Assembly: GCA_959608625.1 (NCBI GenBank)
Contig: CAUHQV010000016.1
Location: 1 to 54,161, forward strand
DNA from: an uncultured Flavobacteriales bacterium
Lineage (GTDB): Bacteria; Bacteroidota; Bacteroidia; Flavobacteriales; UBA1820
Length of the DNA stretch: 54,161 bases
Direction: 5' to 3'
Below the pieces are notes generated by a model. It had not been told where the DNA came from and made no database searches. It worked only from the letters and a program-made list of their open reading frames with translations. This document shows positions 43,755 to 52,118 of this stretch, piece after piece. The position numbers were made by a program, and so were the translations under genes. The number at the start of each line of letters is the position of its first letter. Within the stretch, counting starts at the first letter, position 1.

Positions 43755-46106
43755 CTATTCCGATTTAATGGCCTTCACAGGATTTTCACCGGCCGATCTC
43801 CAGGCTTTCAGCACCACGGTCGCAGCAATGACAGCCAAGACAACCAAGCCGCACGATACGAACAGCCACAGGGAGGCCGAAACTCTGTACTCGAACCGGG
43901 TGAGCCACACCCCTGCCGCATAATAGGCCCCGCAGAGCCCCAGCACGACCCCCAGCATGGAAATAAGCCCTATGTCGACTATAACCATGGACAGGATATC
44001 CTTCAATGTAGCCCCGTTGATCTTGCGCAGTGCTATTTCCTTGCGCCGCCGGTGCATCTCGTAGCCGATATACCCGATAAGGCCTATCGTCGTAATGAAC
44101 ACCGTAAAAATGGATACGGCCCCCACACTGTCCCGGAACAGGAGATCCTGCCGGTAACGGCTCCTAAGCTCTTCCTTATAGGAAACTATGTTGAATACTT
44201 TATCCGGAACGACCCTGTTCGCAGCTTCCCGCACCTGTTCGATCGTAGCGGCATCCACCTGCGACAGCTCTACCATGATATACCCCACTCCGCTCCAGAA
44301 AGCACTGGAAATGACCACCGGACGTGCGCCCTGTCCGGCATGGAGTGTACCTATCTGGAAATCTTTCACCACGCCGTCCACTACATAATAGTTCTCGAGG
44401 GTTTTCCCGACCGGATTGTCTGTCCAGCCGATTTTCCGAACGGCCGATTCGTTGAGCAGCAAATGGTTTTGCGGACTTCCCGGCTCGAAATTCCTGCCGG
44501 CCACCAGCTCGATCCCCATCACGTCCAAATAATCCTCGTCTGCATATTCGATGTCTGCCCACAGCACCCTGTTTTCTTCTAAATCGTCGTAAAACTCCCA
44601 GCCCAGGCCGGAATCCAGCGGCGTGGAAAGCCCGACGACGGAAACCCCTTCGACGCACGGGAGCTTTTTTAGCTCTTCCTTGATCGTGCCTGCCTGCTGG
44701 CGTGGCATATGAGCGGCTGAAATATACACAAGATTCTCATACCTGTACCCCATATCCCGGGTAAGCATGAAGTTGTATTGCCGGATAATAATCAAAAGGA
44801 ATGCCAACAGGAACGTAGCCGCCGTGAACTGAAAGAAAAGCAGCAGTGCCTTCCAACGCATCCGCCCGGCAGACACACTGCTGCGGAAAGCCGCCATCAC
44901 GCTCACCGACGAGAAAACGATCCCCGGTATCACCCCGGCGATCACCCATACGCATACCAGGACAAGCCCGGCCACCCACAGGTTTCCCAGGGAAAAAAGG
45001 GCGGACAAGGGTTGGCCCGTGACAGTTTGTATCCACTCCCGGCAGGCAACGATCAACAGCACAGCCAGGAGCGATGAAACGACGGTCAATACCCCCGTTT
45101 CGTACATAAACATCCGGAATACATCCCACGAGCGGGCGCCGTTGCACTTATGCACTGCCAACGTGCGGCTGCGCGCCGAAAGCGAGGACACCGATACGAG
45201 TACATAGTTCAATACTGCTGCCAACAACAGGCAGAAGCCCAGCACACCCAGCAACATATTCCGGGAGGATACCCCGGGAGCTGCCATATGGCTTTCCGTC
45301 AACGGCTCGAGGGTAAATACCACTTTCGTTTTCGAACGATCCTGGATCTCTTTCAGTACGCCCAAACGATCGAGGGCCATGGCGAATTTTTCAGCGACCC
45401 CTTCAGGATCGGCGCCTGGCGCCAGGCGCACATAGCCATTGTATCCTTGGTACCCTTTCCATTCTTTTCCCCAGGGGGTAGGCGGCATGACCGCTTCAAA
45501 CTCCAGATGGGTATTCCGGGGTAAGTCTTTGTACACTCCGGCGACCGTATAAGTTTCTTTATTGCCGTCGTGCAAAATCTGTCCGACTGGGTCGGTACCC
45601 CCGAATATCCGTCGGGCCAATTCCTGCGACAGGTAGATGGTGTTCGGCACCAAATCTTTTCCCGGGTCGCCGCTGACGATCTCGATCCCGAAAAAACCGA
45701 AGAAAAGCGAATCGGCACGCAACACCGCGGTCGTAGGGAACCGGGCCCCGTCCTGCCGGAAAAGATCGACCTTTTCCCGGGTCTCCACCGCAACGCCCGC
45801 CTGCGCCTCCGGAACATTGTCCACCAAAGCCTGTGCAGCCGGGTGAAAAATATAATAGCCATCCACATAAGAGTTCTGTGGGCCTTCTTTTTCCCCTGCT
45901 TTGCCTTGCTGAAGGTCCAGGTACTCCATCCGCAGCCGGTATATCCGCTGCGCATCCGGAAAGAACTTATCGTAAGACCTTTCAAAAGCTACCTGGGAAA
46001 ATATCACCAATCCCAAGGCCAATCCCAGGGTAAGGGATACGATCTTCACCAAGTTGGATACTTTATTAGTGGCCAAATACCGGATCGTATAAACAAACTG
46101 CTTCAT
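43755..46106 (-). CDS. FtsX/MacB-type ABC permease (first of two paralogues)
   Basis: A 783-residue paralogue of the following permease, with the same order of domains: first helix at 18-40 containing SLTLGLALGLVIFSQVAFE, periplasmic core, FtsX block with SARSRTLAVHKCNGARSWDVFRMF, and C-terminal block GYEMHRRRKEIALRKINGAT. DNA identity between the two genes is high at both the 5' end and the FtsX blocks, pointing to tandem duplication. The periplasmic domains differ more, as expected if each meets a different partner. Confidence 0.92.
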   Translation of the reverse strand: MKQFVYTIRYLATNKVSNLVKIVSLTLGLALGLVIFSQVAFERSYDKFFPDAQRIYRLRMEYLDLQQGKAGEKEGPQNSYVDGYYIFHPAAQALVDNVPEAQAGVAVETREKVDLFRQDGARFPTTAVLRADSLFFGFFGIEIVSGDPGKDLVPNTIYLSQELARRIFGGTDPVGQILHDGNKETYTVAGVYKDLPRNTHLEFEAVMPPTPWGKEWKGYQGYNGYVRLAPGADPEGVAEKFAMALDRLGVLKEIQDRSKTKVVFTLEPLTESHMAAPGVSSRNMLLGVLGFCLLLAAVLNYVLVSVSSLSARSRTLAVHKCNGARSWDVFRMFMYETGVLTVVSSLLAVLLIVACREWIQTVTGQPLSALFSLGNLWVAGLVLVCVWVIAGVIPGIVFSSVSVMAAFRSSVSAGRMRWKALLLFFQFTAATFLLAFLLIIIRQYNFMLTRDMGYRYENLVYISAAHMPRQQAGTIKEELKKLPCVEGVSVVGLSTPLDSGLGWEFYDDLEENRVLWADIEYADEDYLDVMGIELVAGRNFEPGSPQNHLLLNESAVRKIGWTDNPVGKTLENYYVVDGVVKDFQIGTLHAGQGARPVVISSAFWSGVGYIMVELSQVDAATIEQVREAANRVVPDKVFNIVSYKEELRSRYRQDLLFRDSVGAVSIFTVFITTIGLIGYIGYEMHRRRKEIALRKINGATLKDILSMVIVDIGLISMLGVVLGLCGAYYAAGVWLTRFEYRVSASLWLFVSCGLVVLAVIAATVVLKAWRSAGENPVKAIKSE

Positions 46107-46138
46107 AGTTCAGTAGTTTTATCCACGGGTAAAATCGC

Positions 46139-47386
46139 TCATTTGAGAATGAGTACCTCGTTGCCCCCATAGGAATCATACGAGGACGTGATTACCTTTT
46201 CCCCGGCGGAAAGCCCTTCGGTCACCTCGTAATACTGGGGGTTCTGCCGTCCTATCTTTATCGACCGCTTGTATGCCTTATCCCCTTCGGGCGAAACGAC
46301 ATAGACCCAGTTCCCGCCTGTCGCCTGGTAGAACGACCCCCGGGGGATCATCACCGCCGTGGATGGTTCACCCAATTGCAGGTCTATATAATAAGTCTGT
46401 CCCAACCGGATATTGTCCGGCCGCTCCCCGGAAAACACCAGGTCCGTCCGGAATTTGCTTTCCCGCACCTCGGGATATACCTTCCGCGTTTCCAACGGAT
46501 ACCGCGCGCCCTGCCGTTCAAAAGAGGCTTCCAGGTGTGTAGTCACTTTGTCGATATAGTGCTCATCTATCATCGCCTGTACCATATAATCGGACAGGTC
46601 GTTTATCTGCCCTATCTTCTGCCCCCTGCTTACCGACTGTCCTCGAACCACATCCAGCAGCCCCAATTCACCTTCTATCGGGGATTTGACGCTCAGGTTT
46701 TCCATACGCTGGCGGGTCAGTTCCATATTTTTGGTCATATTGCCCAGGCTTTCCCGCAATTTGGCCAACTGATCCACCCGGTACAGGGAATCCCTTTCCC
46801 GGCGTTCGAGTAGCAGCGCCTTTTTCTGCAGGGACAGTTCATAGTCTTCTTTGGATTGCAGGTATTCTTCCCGGGCTATCAGTTTTTCTTTGTACAGCTC
46901 CCCGTTCTGCTCGTATTTACGGCGGGTACGTTCCACACCCAGGGTCGCTTCCAACAGGTTTTGCTGCATGGTCAATTTTTCCTGTTCGATATTCATCTCG
47001 GTGTTGCGCAGCGAATTCTGTTTTTCGGCCAGCATCGACTCCCCGTCGAGGATCGAAAGGGTAAGCGTCGGGTTGCTCAACCGGATGATCACATCCCCTT
47101 TTTTCACCCGGGCGCCTTCCTCGATAACGATCTCGTCGACCACCCCGTCTTCCAGCGGGCTGAGCTGAACGGTCGTGATAGGCTGTACCACCCCTGTTAT
47201 ACGGATATAATCGTTGAAGTCCCCCTGCACCGCTTCGCCTATGGCGATGGCGTTCTTATCCGCACGCAGCGTGGAAGAATGGTCCGAAAAGACCAGCCAC
47301 AATACCACCACCAGGAATAACCCTCCCAGGATATACGGCAGGTGTTTCTTGTTCAGTCCTTTTTTCTTTTCTATTACTTTGTCCAT
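46139..47386 (-). CDS. HlyD/MacA-like membrane fusion protein
   Basis: A 415-residue periplasmic adaptor anchored by an N-terminal helix (residues 17-36, LPYILGGLFLVVVLWLVF). It shows the first half of a lipoyl domain (VVDEIVIEEGARVKKGDVIIRLSN), a long coiled-coil hairpin (about 110-215, rich in E, R, L), the second lipoyl half (SPIEGELGLLDVVRGQSVSRGQKIG), a beta barrel and a C-terminal membrane-proximal domain. It would link the FtsX permeases to the TolC-like channel. Confidence 0.93.
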   Translation of the reverse strand: MDKVIEKKKGLNKKHLPYILGGLFLVVVLWLVFSDHSSTLRADKNAIAIGEAVQGDFNDYIRITGVVQPITTVQLSPLEDGVVDEIVIEEGARVKKGDVIIRLSNPTLTLSILDGESMLAEKQNSLRNTEMNIEQEKLTMQQNLLEATLGVERTRRKYEQNGELYKEKLIAREEYLQSKEDYELSLQKKALLLERRERDSLYRVDQLAKLRESLGNMTKNMELTRQRMENLSVKSPIEGELGLLDVVRGQSVSRGQKIGQINDLSDYMVQAMIDEHYIDKVTTHLEASFERQGARYPLETRKVYPEVRESKFRTDLVFSGERPDNIRLGQTYYIDLQLGEPSTAVMIPRGSFYQATGGNWVYVVSPEGDKAYKRSIKIGRQNPQYYEVTEGLSAGEKVITSSYDSYGGNEVLILK

Positions 47387-47414
47387 TTTATCGTTTTTTT
47401 CTTTTCGTTTTCAA

Positions 47415-48791
47415 TCAGAGTGAGGCCATTTTATCGGACGGTATCAACGGAACCCCGTTATAGTAATCCACCGTACACCTATACAGCAGGTAGTACAAAT
47501 AAGCGCGGAGTTCCTTCAACTGCGAATCCATCAACGTATTGGCGCTGGTACGCACGTCCAGCGAAGAGGCCAGCCCTTCTTCGTACCTGCGCAGGAAAGC
47601 CTGGTAGGCCAGCGCGTCCGATTCCACCTGCTGGCGGGCCAAGTAGTATTGTTTGGCTTGCGAATTGCGTTCCAATACTGCCTTGTCTATGGCATTGCGT
47701 AAATCCCGGTGGATCTCCACATTTTCCTGTTCGGCGATACGCAGATTATTGCGGGCCGTCGCCAAGGTGGTACGCTTGGAAAACCCGGAGAATATAGGCA
47801 CCGATAAAGAAAGGGTTAAATAACCGCCCTTGTTCTGGTCCATCTGGGTATTGAAGGGCCGTACATGGGAGCGGTCGCCCGTAAGGTTGGTGTAGTAATT
47901 GGTGCTGTATCCACCCGAAAGGGAAAGGCTCGGCAGCATCCGTCCTTTAGCCTGTGCGTACTTCGCTTTTTGTATCTCCACCTGGTAGGCCGAGCGGAGT
48001 ATCAACGGATTTTCCTCTGCCGCCTTTTCGTAGATCCGGTCCGGGGACTCCTCCAGTATCGTTAATTTTTGACTTACCAGCGTATCCACCGCCAGGGAAT
48101 CCTCCGTCGGGAAATTCATATAATCCTTCAAGGACATCATCGCCCTTACGTAAGAGTTCTCCTGTTGGACCAACACGAAATTATCGGCAACCAGCGCGGC
48201 ATTCATCTGGGCTACGTCCGCCTCGCTGCGAAGGCCCAATTCCTCCATTTTTTTCGTTTTGTATACGTTCTGCCGGCTCCTTTCCAGTTTATCCTGCGCA
48301 ATGCCCATCGCCCGGCGATAGTACACCGCGTCGTAATAAGCCCCTACGATACCCAGGCAGATATCGTCCTTTATCCGCTGGAGTTCCGACTGGCCCGAAC
48401 GTATCTGCATCCGGGTCTCTACCACCTTATTTATAAGGGCGAACCCGTTAAAGACCGGAAGCGAGGCATACACCCCGTACGTATTTCCGAAATTCGAGAT
48501 GGTGGAATACGTATTGGTACCGGGGTCGATCCCGCGTCCGGTGGTAAGCTGGCCGTTGGCCGAAGCGGACAGTGAAGGCAGCATATCCGCCACAGCCGAC
48601 CGGCGGATATGGCGGTAACTGTCATTGGTATACTCTTGCTTTTTTACTTTCGTGCTGTTCTGCACCGCATAGACCATGCAATCCTCGAGCGACCAGATGC
48701 GCCCGTCGGCCTGTTGAGCCGCCCCTGCCGAGGGAATCCCGCACACACACAAAAAGAACAACAAACTTTTCATCTTTTCCGGCATAACCAT
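47415..48791 (-). CDS. TolC-family outer-membrane channel
   Basis: The outer-membrane exit duct of the efflux system. The product is 458 residues from 48791, with alternative starts at 48785 and 48773; MKSLLFFLCVCGIPSAGAAQQ from 48773 is the cleanest signal peptide. Repeats of the OEP type are visible: WSLEDCMVYAVQNSTKVK at the N terminus, YYDAVYYRRAMGIAQDKLERSRQNV, and in the second half LSLSVPIFSGFSKRTTLATARNNLRIAEQE. It is the first gene of the leftward operon, immediately behind the sigma54-type promoter. Confidence 0.93.
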   Translation of the reverse strand: MVMPEKMKSLLFFLCVCGIPSAGAAQQADGRIWSLEDCMVYAVQNSTKVKKQEYTNDSYRHIRRSAVADMLPSLSASANGQLTTGRGIDPGTNTYSTISNFGNTYGVYASLPVFNGFALINKVVETRMQIRSGQSELQRIKDDICLGIVGAYYDAVYYRRAMGIAQDKLERSRQNVYKTKKMEELGLRSEADVAQMNAALVADNFVLVQQENSYVRAMMSLKDYMNFPTEDSLAVDTLVSQKLTILEESPDRIYEKAAEENPLILRSAYQVEIQKAKYAQAKGRMLPSLSLSGGYSTNYYTNLTGDRSHVRPFNTQMDQNKGGYLTLSLSVPIFSGFSKRTTLATARNNLRIAEQENVEIHRDLRNAIDKAVLERNSQAKQYYLARQQVESDALAYQAFLRRYEEGLASSLDVRTSANTLMDSQLKELRAYLYYLLYRCTVDYYNGVPLIPSDKMASL

Positions 48792-48829
48792 TCCTGTTTT
48801 ATATTATTTCTTATCCTTTTTCAAAAAGG

Positions 48830-48847
48830 ATACTAAAACCATGCCAA
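48830..48847 (-). promoter_or_regulatory. sigma54-type -24/-12 promoter of the efflux operon
   Basis: On the minus strand TTGGCATGGTTTTAGTAT carries TTGGCA at -24 and, ten bases after the GG, a GT at -12. The -24 part fits sigma54 (TTGGCAC) very well; the -12 part (TAGT for TTGC) is weaker. The likeness to 11806-11823 supports it. Transcription would start near 48820. Confidence 0.7.
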
Positions 48848-48900
48848 ACAAATAAATTACTGATTATCATAATACAACCAACAAAACGAACACACCGCAT

Positions 48901-48939
48901 TGTCTATTTTTTAGACATTCGTGTAAATATTTTAGACAC
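48901..48939 (-). promoter_or_regulatory. upstream activator site between regulator and efflux operon
   Basis: Two TAGAC boxes end at 48916 and 48937, 21 bp apart. The left one belongs to an inverted repeat TGTCTA-N5-TAGACA (48900s). At 31 of 39 bases it equals the site before the DUF4932 gene. It lies 56 bp upstream of the -24 GG on one side, and 28 bp upstream of the -7 box of the regulator gene on the other. I infer it is bound by the adjacent NtrC-type regulator. Confidence 0.7.
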
Positions 48940-48966
48940 TGCCTTACCCTCTATTCAATTTTTGAA

Positions 48967-48974
48967 TACCTTTG
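48967..48974 (+). promoter_or_regulatory. -7 box of the response-regulator gene
   Basis: TACCTTTG matches TAnnTTTG 25 bases before the ATG. No -33 TTTG stands at the right spacing; the activator site lies in that region, so the regulator may influence its own expression. Confidence 0.45.
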
Positions 48975-48998
48975 AAAGGGAAAAATTATTCTTACGGC

Positions 48999-50360
48999 AT
49001 GAAAAAACAAGGGAAAATCCTGGCTGTCGACGACAATAAATCCATCCTCACGGCTCTGGATCTGCTTTTAAAACAATATTTTGAGAAAGCCATCCTGGTA
49101 AACTCCCCGGCCCGGATCCATTCGGCCCTGCAAGAGCACGACCCGGATGTGGTCCTGCTGGATATGAATTTCTCGTCCGGCATCAACAACGGCAACGAGG
49201 GCCTTTTCTGGCTGTCCGAAATCAAAAGAATCCGTCCCGACGTGCAGGTGGTGCTCTTTACCGCTTACGGGGATATCGACTTGGCCGTACGGGCCATAAA
49301 GGACGGCGCCGCGGACTTCGTGGTCAAACCCTGGGAAAACAGCCGGCTGATCGCCACTTTGCAGAATGCTTATAATCTGCGCAACCAGCAGCGTCAAGTC
49401 AAACACTTGAAAGAGATCCGAAAAGAATTAGATGATTCCAACCGGATGTTTTGGGGCGAAAGCCGAGCCATGGCCGACCTGCGAAATCTCGTAGAAAAAG
49501 TAGCTAAAACCGATGCCAATATTCTGATCACAGGGGAAAACGGAACCGGAAAAGAAATGCTGGCCCGGGAGATACACCGCCTTTCCCAACGGGCGGAAGA
49601 GCTTTTCGTTTCCGTAGACCTAGGCAGCCTGCCGGAAACCCTCTTCGAAAGCGAGCTTTTCGGTCATGTCAAAGGTGCTTTTACCGATGCGAAAGCAGAC
49701 CGCGCCGGAAAATTCGAAGTGGCCGACAAAGGAACCCTTTTCCTAGATGAAATAGGCAATATATCCTATTTCCTACAAGGCAAACTGCTCACCGCGCTGC
49801 AAAGCCGGCGCATTACCCGGGTGGGAAGCAATACGCCTCTGGACGTAGACATCCGCCTGATCAGCGCCACCAACCGGAACCTTCCGCAAATGGTAGCCCA
49901 GGGGCTTTTCCGGGAAGACCTCCTGTACCGTATCAATACGATACATATCCATATCCCTTCCTTGCGGGAGAGAAAAGAGGACATACTGCCGCTGGCCCGT
50001 ATTTTTACCGGCAAATACGCCGCAAAATACGCGAAACCGGGGCTATCGATCGGCGAAAAAGCGGCCGCGCTCCTTGCCGAGTATCCTTTCCCCGGAAATA
50101 TCCGGGAATTGCAGCATACGATGGAAAAAGCCGTCATTATGACCGATAAACCGGAAATAGGCCCCGAAAGTCTGCTGTTGGCTCCTATATCCCCTGCCAA
50201 TATATCCGGGACGGTTCGCAATGCCACCTTGGAAGACATGGAACGCGAGATGATAAAAAGCGCCCTCGAAACCTACGGAGGCAACCTGTCTCTGGTCGCC
50301 GCCCAACTGGGAGTAAGCCGCCAGACGCTATACAACAAGATCAAAAAATACGGTCTTTGA
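48999..50360 (+). CDS. sigma54-dependent response regulator (NtrC/AtoC type)
   Basis: A 453-residue transcription activator. The receiver domain (1-120) has the acidic pair DD at 11-12, phospho-acceptor Asp55 (VVLLDMNF) and Lys110. The AAA+ domain (150-390) has Walker A GENGTGKEMLA, the sigma54-contact loop as GAFTDA (residues 226-231; usual form GAFTGA), LFLDEIGNIS and the RxDLLYRIN arginine finger. The Fis-type HTH is at the end (LSLVAAQLGVSRQTLYNKIKKYG). I use the ATG at 48999; a TTG at 48972 adds nine unlikely residues. It is divergent from the efflux operon and 16 bp before its kinase gene. Confidence 0.95.
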   Translation: MKKQGKILAVDDNKSILTALDLLLKQYFEKAILVNSPARIHSALQEHDPDVVLLDMNFSSGINNGNEGLFWLSEIKRIRPDVQVVLFTAYGDIDLAVRAIKDGAADFVVKPWENSRLIATLQNAYNLRNQQRQVKHLKEIRKELDDSNRMFWGESRAMADLRNLVEKVAKTDANILITGENGTGKEMLAREIHRLSQRAEELFVSVDLGSLPETLFESELFGHVKGAFTDAKADRAGKFEVADKGTLFLDEIGNISYFLQGKLLTALQSRRITRVGSNTPLDVDIRLISATNRNLPQMVAQGLFREDLLYRINTIHIHIPSLRERKEDILPLARIFTGKYAAKYAKPGLSIGEKAAALLAEYPFPGNIRELQHTMEKAVIMTDKPEIGPESLLLAPISPANISGTVRNATLEDMEREMIKSALETYGGNLSLVAAQLGVSRQTLYNKIKKYGL

Positions 50361-50376
50361 ACGCCCGTCACTCATT

Positions 50377-51666
50377 ATGAAGCTATCTTCACACAATCTC
50401 GCCTTTTCCGTCCTGGCTGCCGTGATTTATGCCGGAGCGGGCGGATTTTGTCTGGCTATAGAATGGTATACGACCGCTATCATACTTTTTTTCCTTACCT
50501 TGTTATTTACCATACGGGGTATCTGGCTGCACCAAAAAAACCTGGACAAGGTGACATTTATGTTCAATTCGATAGAGAACGACGATTTCAATTTCAAATT
50601 CGCCGAACAAAGAGGGCCAGCCAGCGAAACACTTTTCAATGCCGCTTTGAACCGGATAAAGGATATCATGGCTAAAACGAAAGCGGAAATAACCGAACGG
50701 GAAAGATTCTACGAACTGATCCTGGAAAGCGTAGCCACGGGGGTTATTATCGCAGACCGCGAAGGGCGTATCCACCAGGTAAACGGATCGGCCCTCAAAT
50801 TATTCGGCGCCGGTCGCCTGACCCATCTGCGCCAATTGAAACATGTCGACGAAATCTTTCTAGGAAGGCTTCTCTGTGCGCCGACAGGCAGCCGGCTACA
50901 ATTCCAGGTAAACAACGAACGGGGCATAGCCGACCTTTCCGTTACCGTATCCGACGTACAGGTCAGGGGCAAAGACCTCCGTATCCTGGCCTTATCGGAC
51001 ATCCGGGGCGAATTGGACGAAAAAGAGATCGAATCGTGGATACGTCTTATCCGGGTACTCACGCATGAGATCATGAATAGCATCACTCCCATCACTTCCC
51101 TCTCGGATACCTTGACCACCCTGGTGCGGGAAGAGGATACCGACTTGCGGAAAGGGCTGGAAACGATCAGTTCTACCGGAAAGGCATTGGTTTCTTTTGT
51201 GGAATCGTACCGGAAAATCACCCGTATTCCCGATCCTCAGCGGACCCCATTCCCAGTATCCTCCCTGCTGGAACGCGTCATCCAGCTGAACCCGAGCGAG
51301 AAAGTTTCGATTTTCACCCATACAGAACCGGGATTATTAGAAGGTTTTGGGGATGAAAAACTATTGTCCCAAGTTTTAATGAACCTGGTCAAAAACTCGA
51401 TGGAGGCTCTTAAAAATACTCCGGATGGGAAAATCGACATCATTGCCCGAAAAAGCCCCACCGGAAAAACAGCGATAACCATAGCCGACAACGGCCCGGG
51501 GATTTCCCCCGAAACCGCCCAGCAAATATTCGTGCCGTTTTTCACCACAAAAGAAGGGGGCTCCGGCATCGGGTTGAGTATTTCCCGCCAGATACTCCGT
51601 CGTCATGAAGGGAACATTCGCATCATTCCTTCCGACAAAGGGGCCGTGTTCGAACTGGAATTTTAG
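50377..51666 (+). CDS. sensor histidine kinase
   Basis: A 429-residue inner-membrane kinase, the cognate sensor of the preceding regulator. Two membrane helices (about 8-28 and 32-50) are joined by a very short outer loop, so it has little periplasmic sensing domain. Next come a HAMP-like linker, a PAS domain (about 110-210), the phospho-acceptor His230 in VLTHEIMNSITPI, and the ATPase domain with N-box LMNLVKNSMEAL, DNGPGI (G1), PFFTTKEGGSGIGLS (F/G2). The signal may come from within the membrane, as for envelope-stress kinases. Confidence 0.94.
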   Translation: MKLSSHNLAFSVLAAVIYAGAGGFCLAIEWYTTAIILFFLTLLFTIRGIWLHQKNLDKVTFMFNSIENDDFNFKFAEQRGPASETLFNAALNRIKDIMAKTKAEITERERFYELILESVATGVIIADREGRIHQVNGSALKLFGAGRLTHLRQLKHVDEIFLGRLLCAPTGSRLQFQVNNERGIADLSVTVSDVQVRGKDLRILALSDIRGELDEKEIESWIRLIRVLTHEIMNSITPITSLSDTLTTLVREEDTDLRKGLETISSTGKALVSFVESYRKITRIPDPQRTPFPVSSLLERVIQLNPSEKVSIFTHTEPGLLEGFGDEKLLSQVLMNLVKNSMEALKNTPDGKIDIIARKSPTGKTAITIADNGPGISPETAQQIFVPFFTTKEGGSGIGLSISRQILRRHEGNIRIIPSDKGAVFELEF

Positions 51667-51713
51667 GCGCAATAAACCATTCCTATTTCCCCGCCCAAAA
51701 ATTGCCCGCAAAA

Positions 51714-51745
51714 TTTGCACAAAAGATTTTTTCACGGTACATTTG
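51714..51745 (+). promoter_or_regulatory. promoter of the tRNA-Arg gene
   Basis: TTTG (51714-51717), 20 bases, then TACATTTG (51738-51745). This is a perfect fit to the Bacteroides consensus. The start lies about 16 bases before the mature tRNA. Confidence 0.75.
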
Positions 51746-51767
51746 CAACCGTCTTACGACAAAAGCC

Positions 51768-51841
51768 GGCCCCGTAGCTTAACTGAATAGAGCATCAGAT
51801 TACGGCTCTGAAGGTTGAAGGTTTGAATCCTTCCGGGGTCA
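51768..51841 (+). tRNA. tRNA-Arg (anticodon ACG)
   Basis: A full cloverleaf of 74 bases. The acceptor stem is GGCCCCG/CGGGGTC with one G-U, the D stem GCTT/GAGC, the anticodon stem TCAGA/TCTGA with loop TTACGGC (ACG at 51802-51804, read as ICG), variable loop AGGTT, and T stem GAAGG/CCTTC. CCA is not encoded. The D loop has GA where GG is normal, and the T loop reads TTTGAAT rather than TTCGAAT. Confidence 0.97.
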
Positions 51842-51848
51842 CAAGAAA

Positions 51849-51877
51849 AGCCTCCACAATATCGTGGGGGCTTTTTT
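51849..51877 (+). terminator. terminator of tRNA-Arg
   Basis: Arms agcctccac and gtgggggct (one G-U pair) with a 6-base loop are followed by a T6 run, eight bases after the tRNA. Confidence 0.9.
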
Positions 51878-52019
51878 AATTGATTCTCAACCAAATGATT
51901 TTCCGACCCATCGAAAATATCAAATTAATCCAAGCGTTTAACAGTGGGGAAAATTTTATAGAACCAAACCGCCTGTTATAGGGCATGCCTTTCCGTTTCC
52001 CTAAACTCCGGCAATATCC
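51878..52019. other. intergenic stretch without recognised feature
   Basis: AT-rich sequence between the tRNA terminator and the terminator of the next operon. No gene, repeat or RNA was recognised. Confidence 0.5.
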
Positions 52020-52054
52020 AAAAAAGAGTACGGCCTGCCTGAAGGCAGACCGTA
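52020..52054 (-). terminator. terminator of the MG2/plug-like gene
   Basis: An 11-bp stem (tacggcctgcc / ggcagaccgta, one G-U) with a 4-base loop is followed on the minus strand by TTTTTT, 65 bp past the stop. Confidence 0.8.
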
Positions 52055-52118
52055 TAACAACCAAAACACGATATAAGGATTAAAGTGCAGGTATAGAAAT
52101 ACCCACACAATATCCCAT

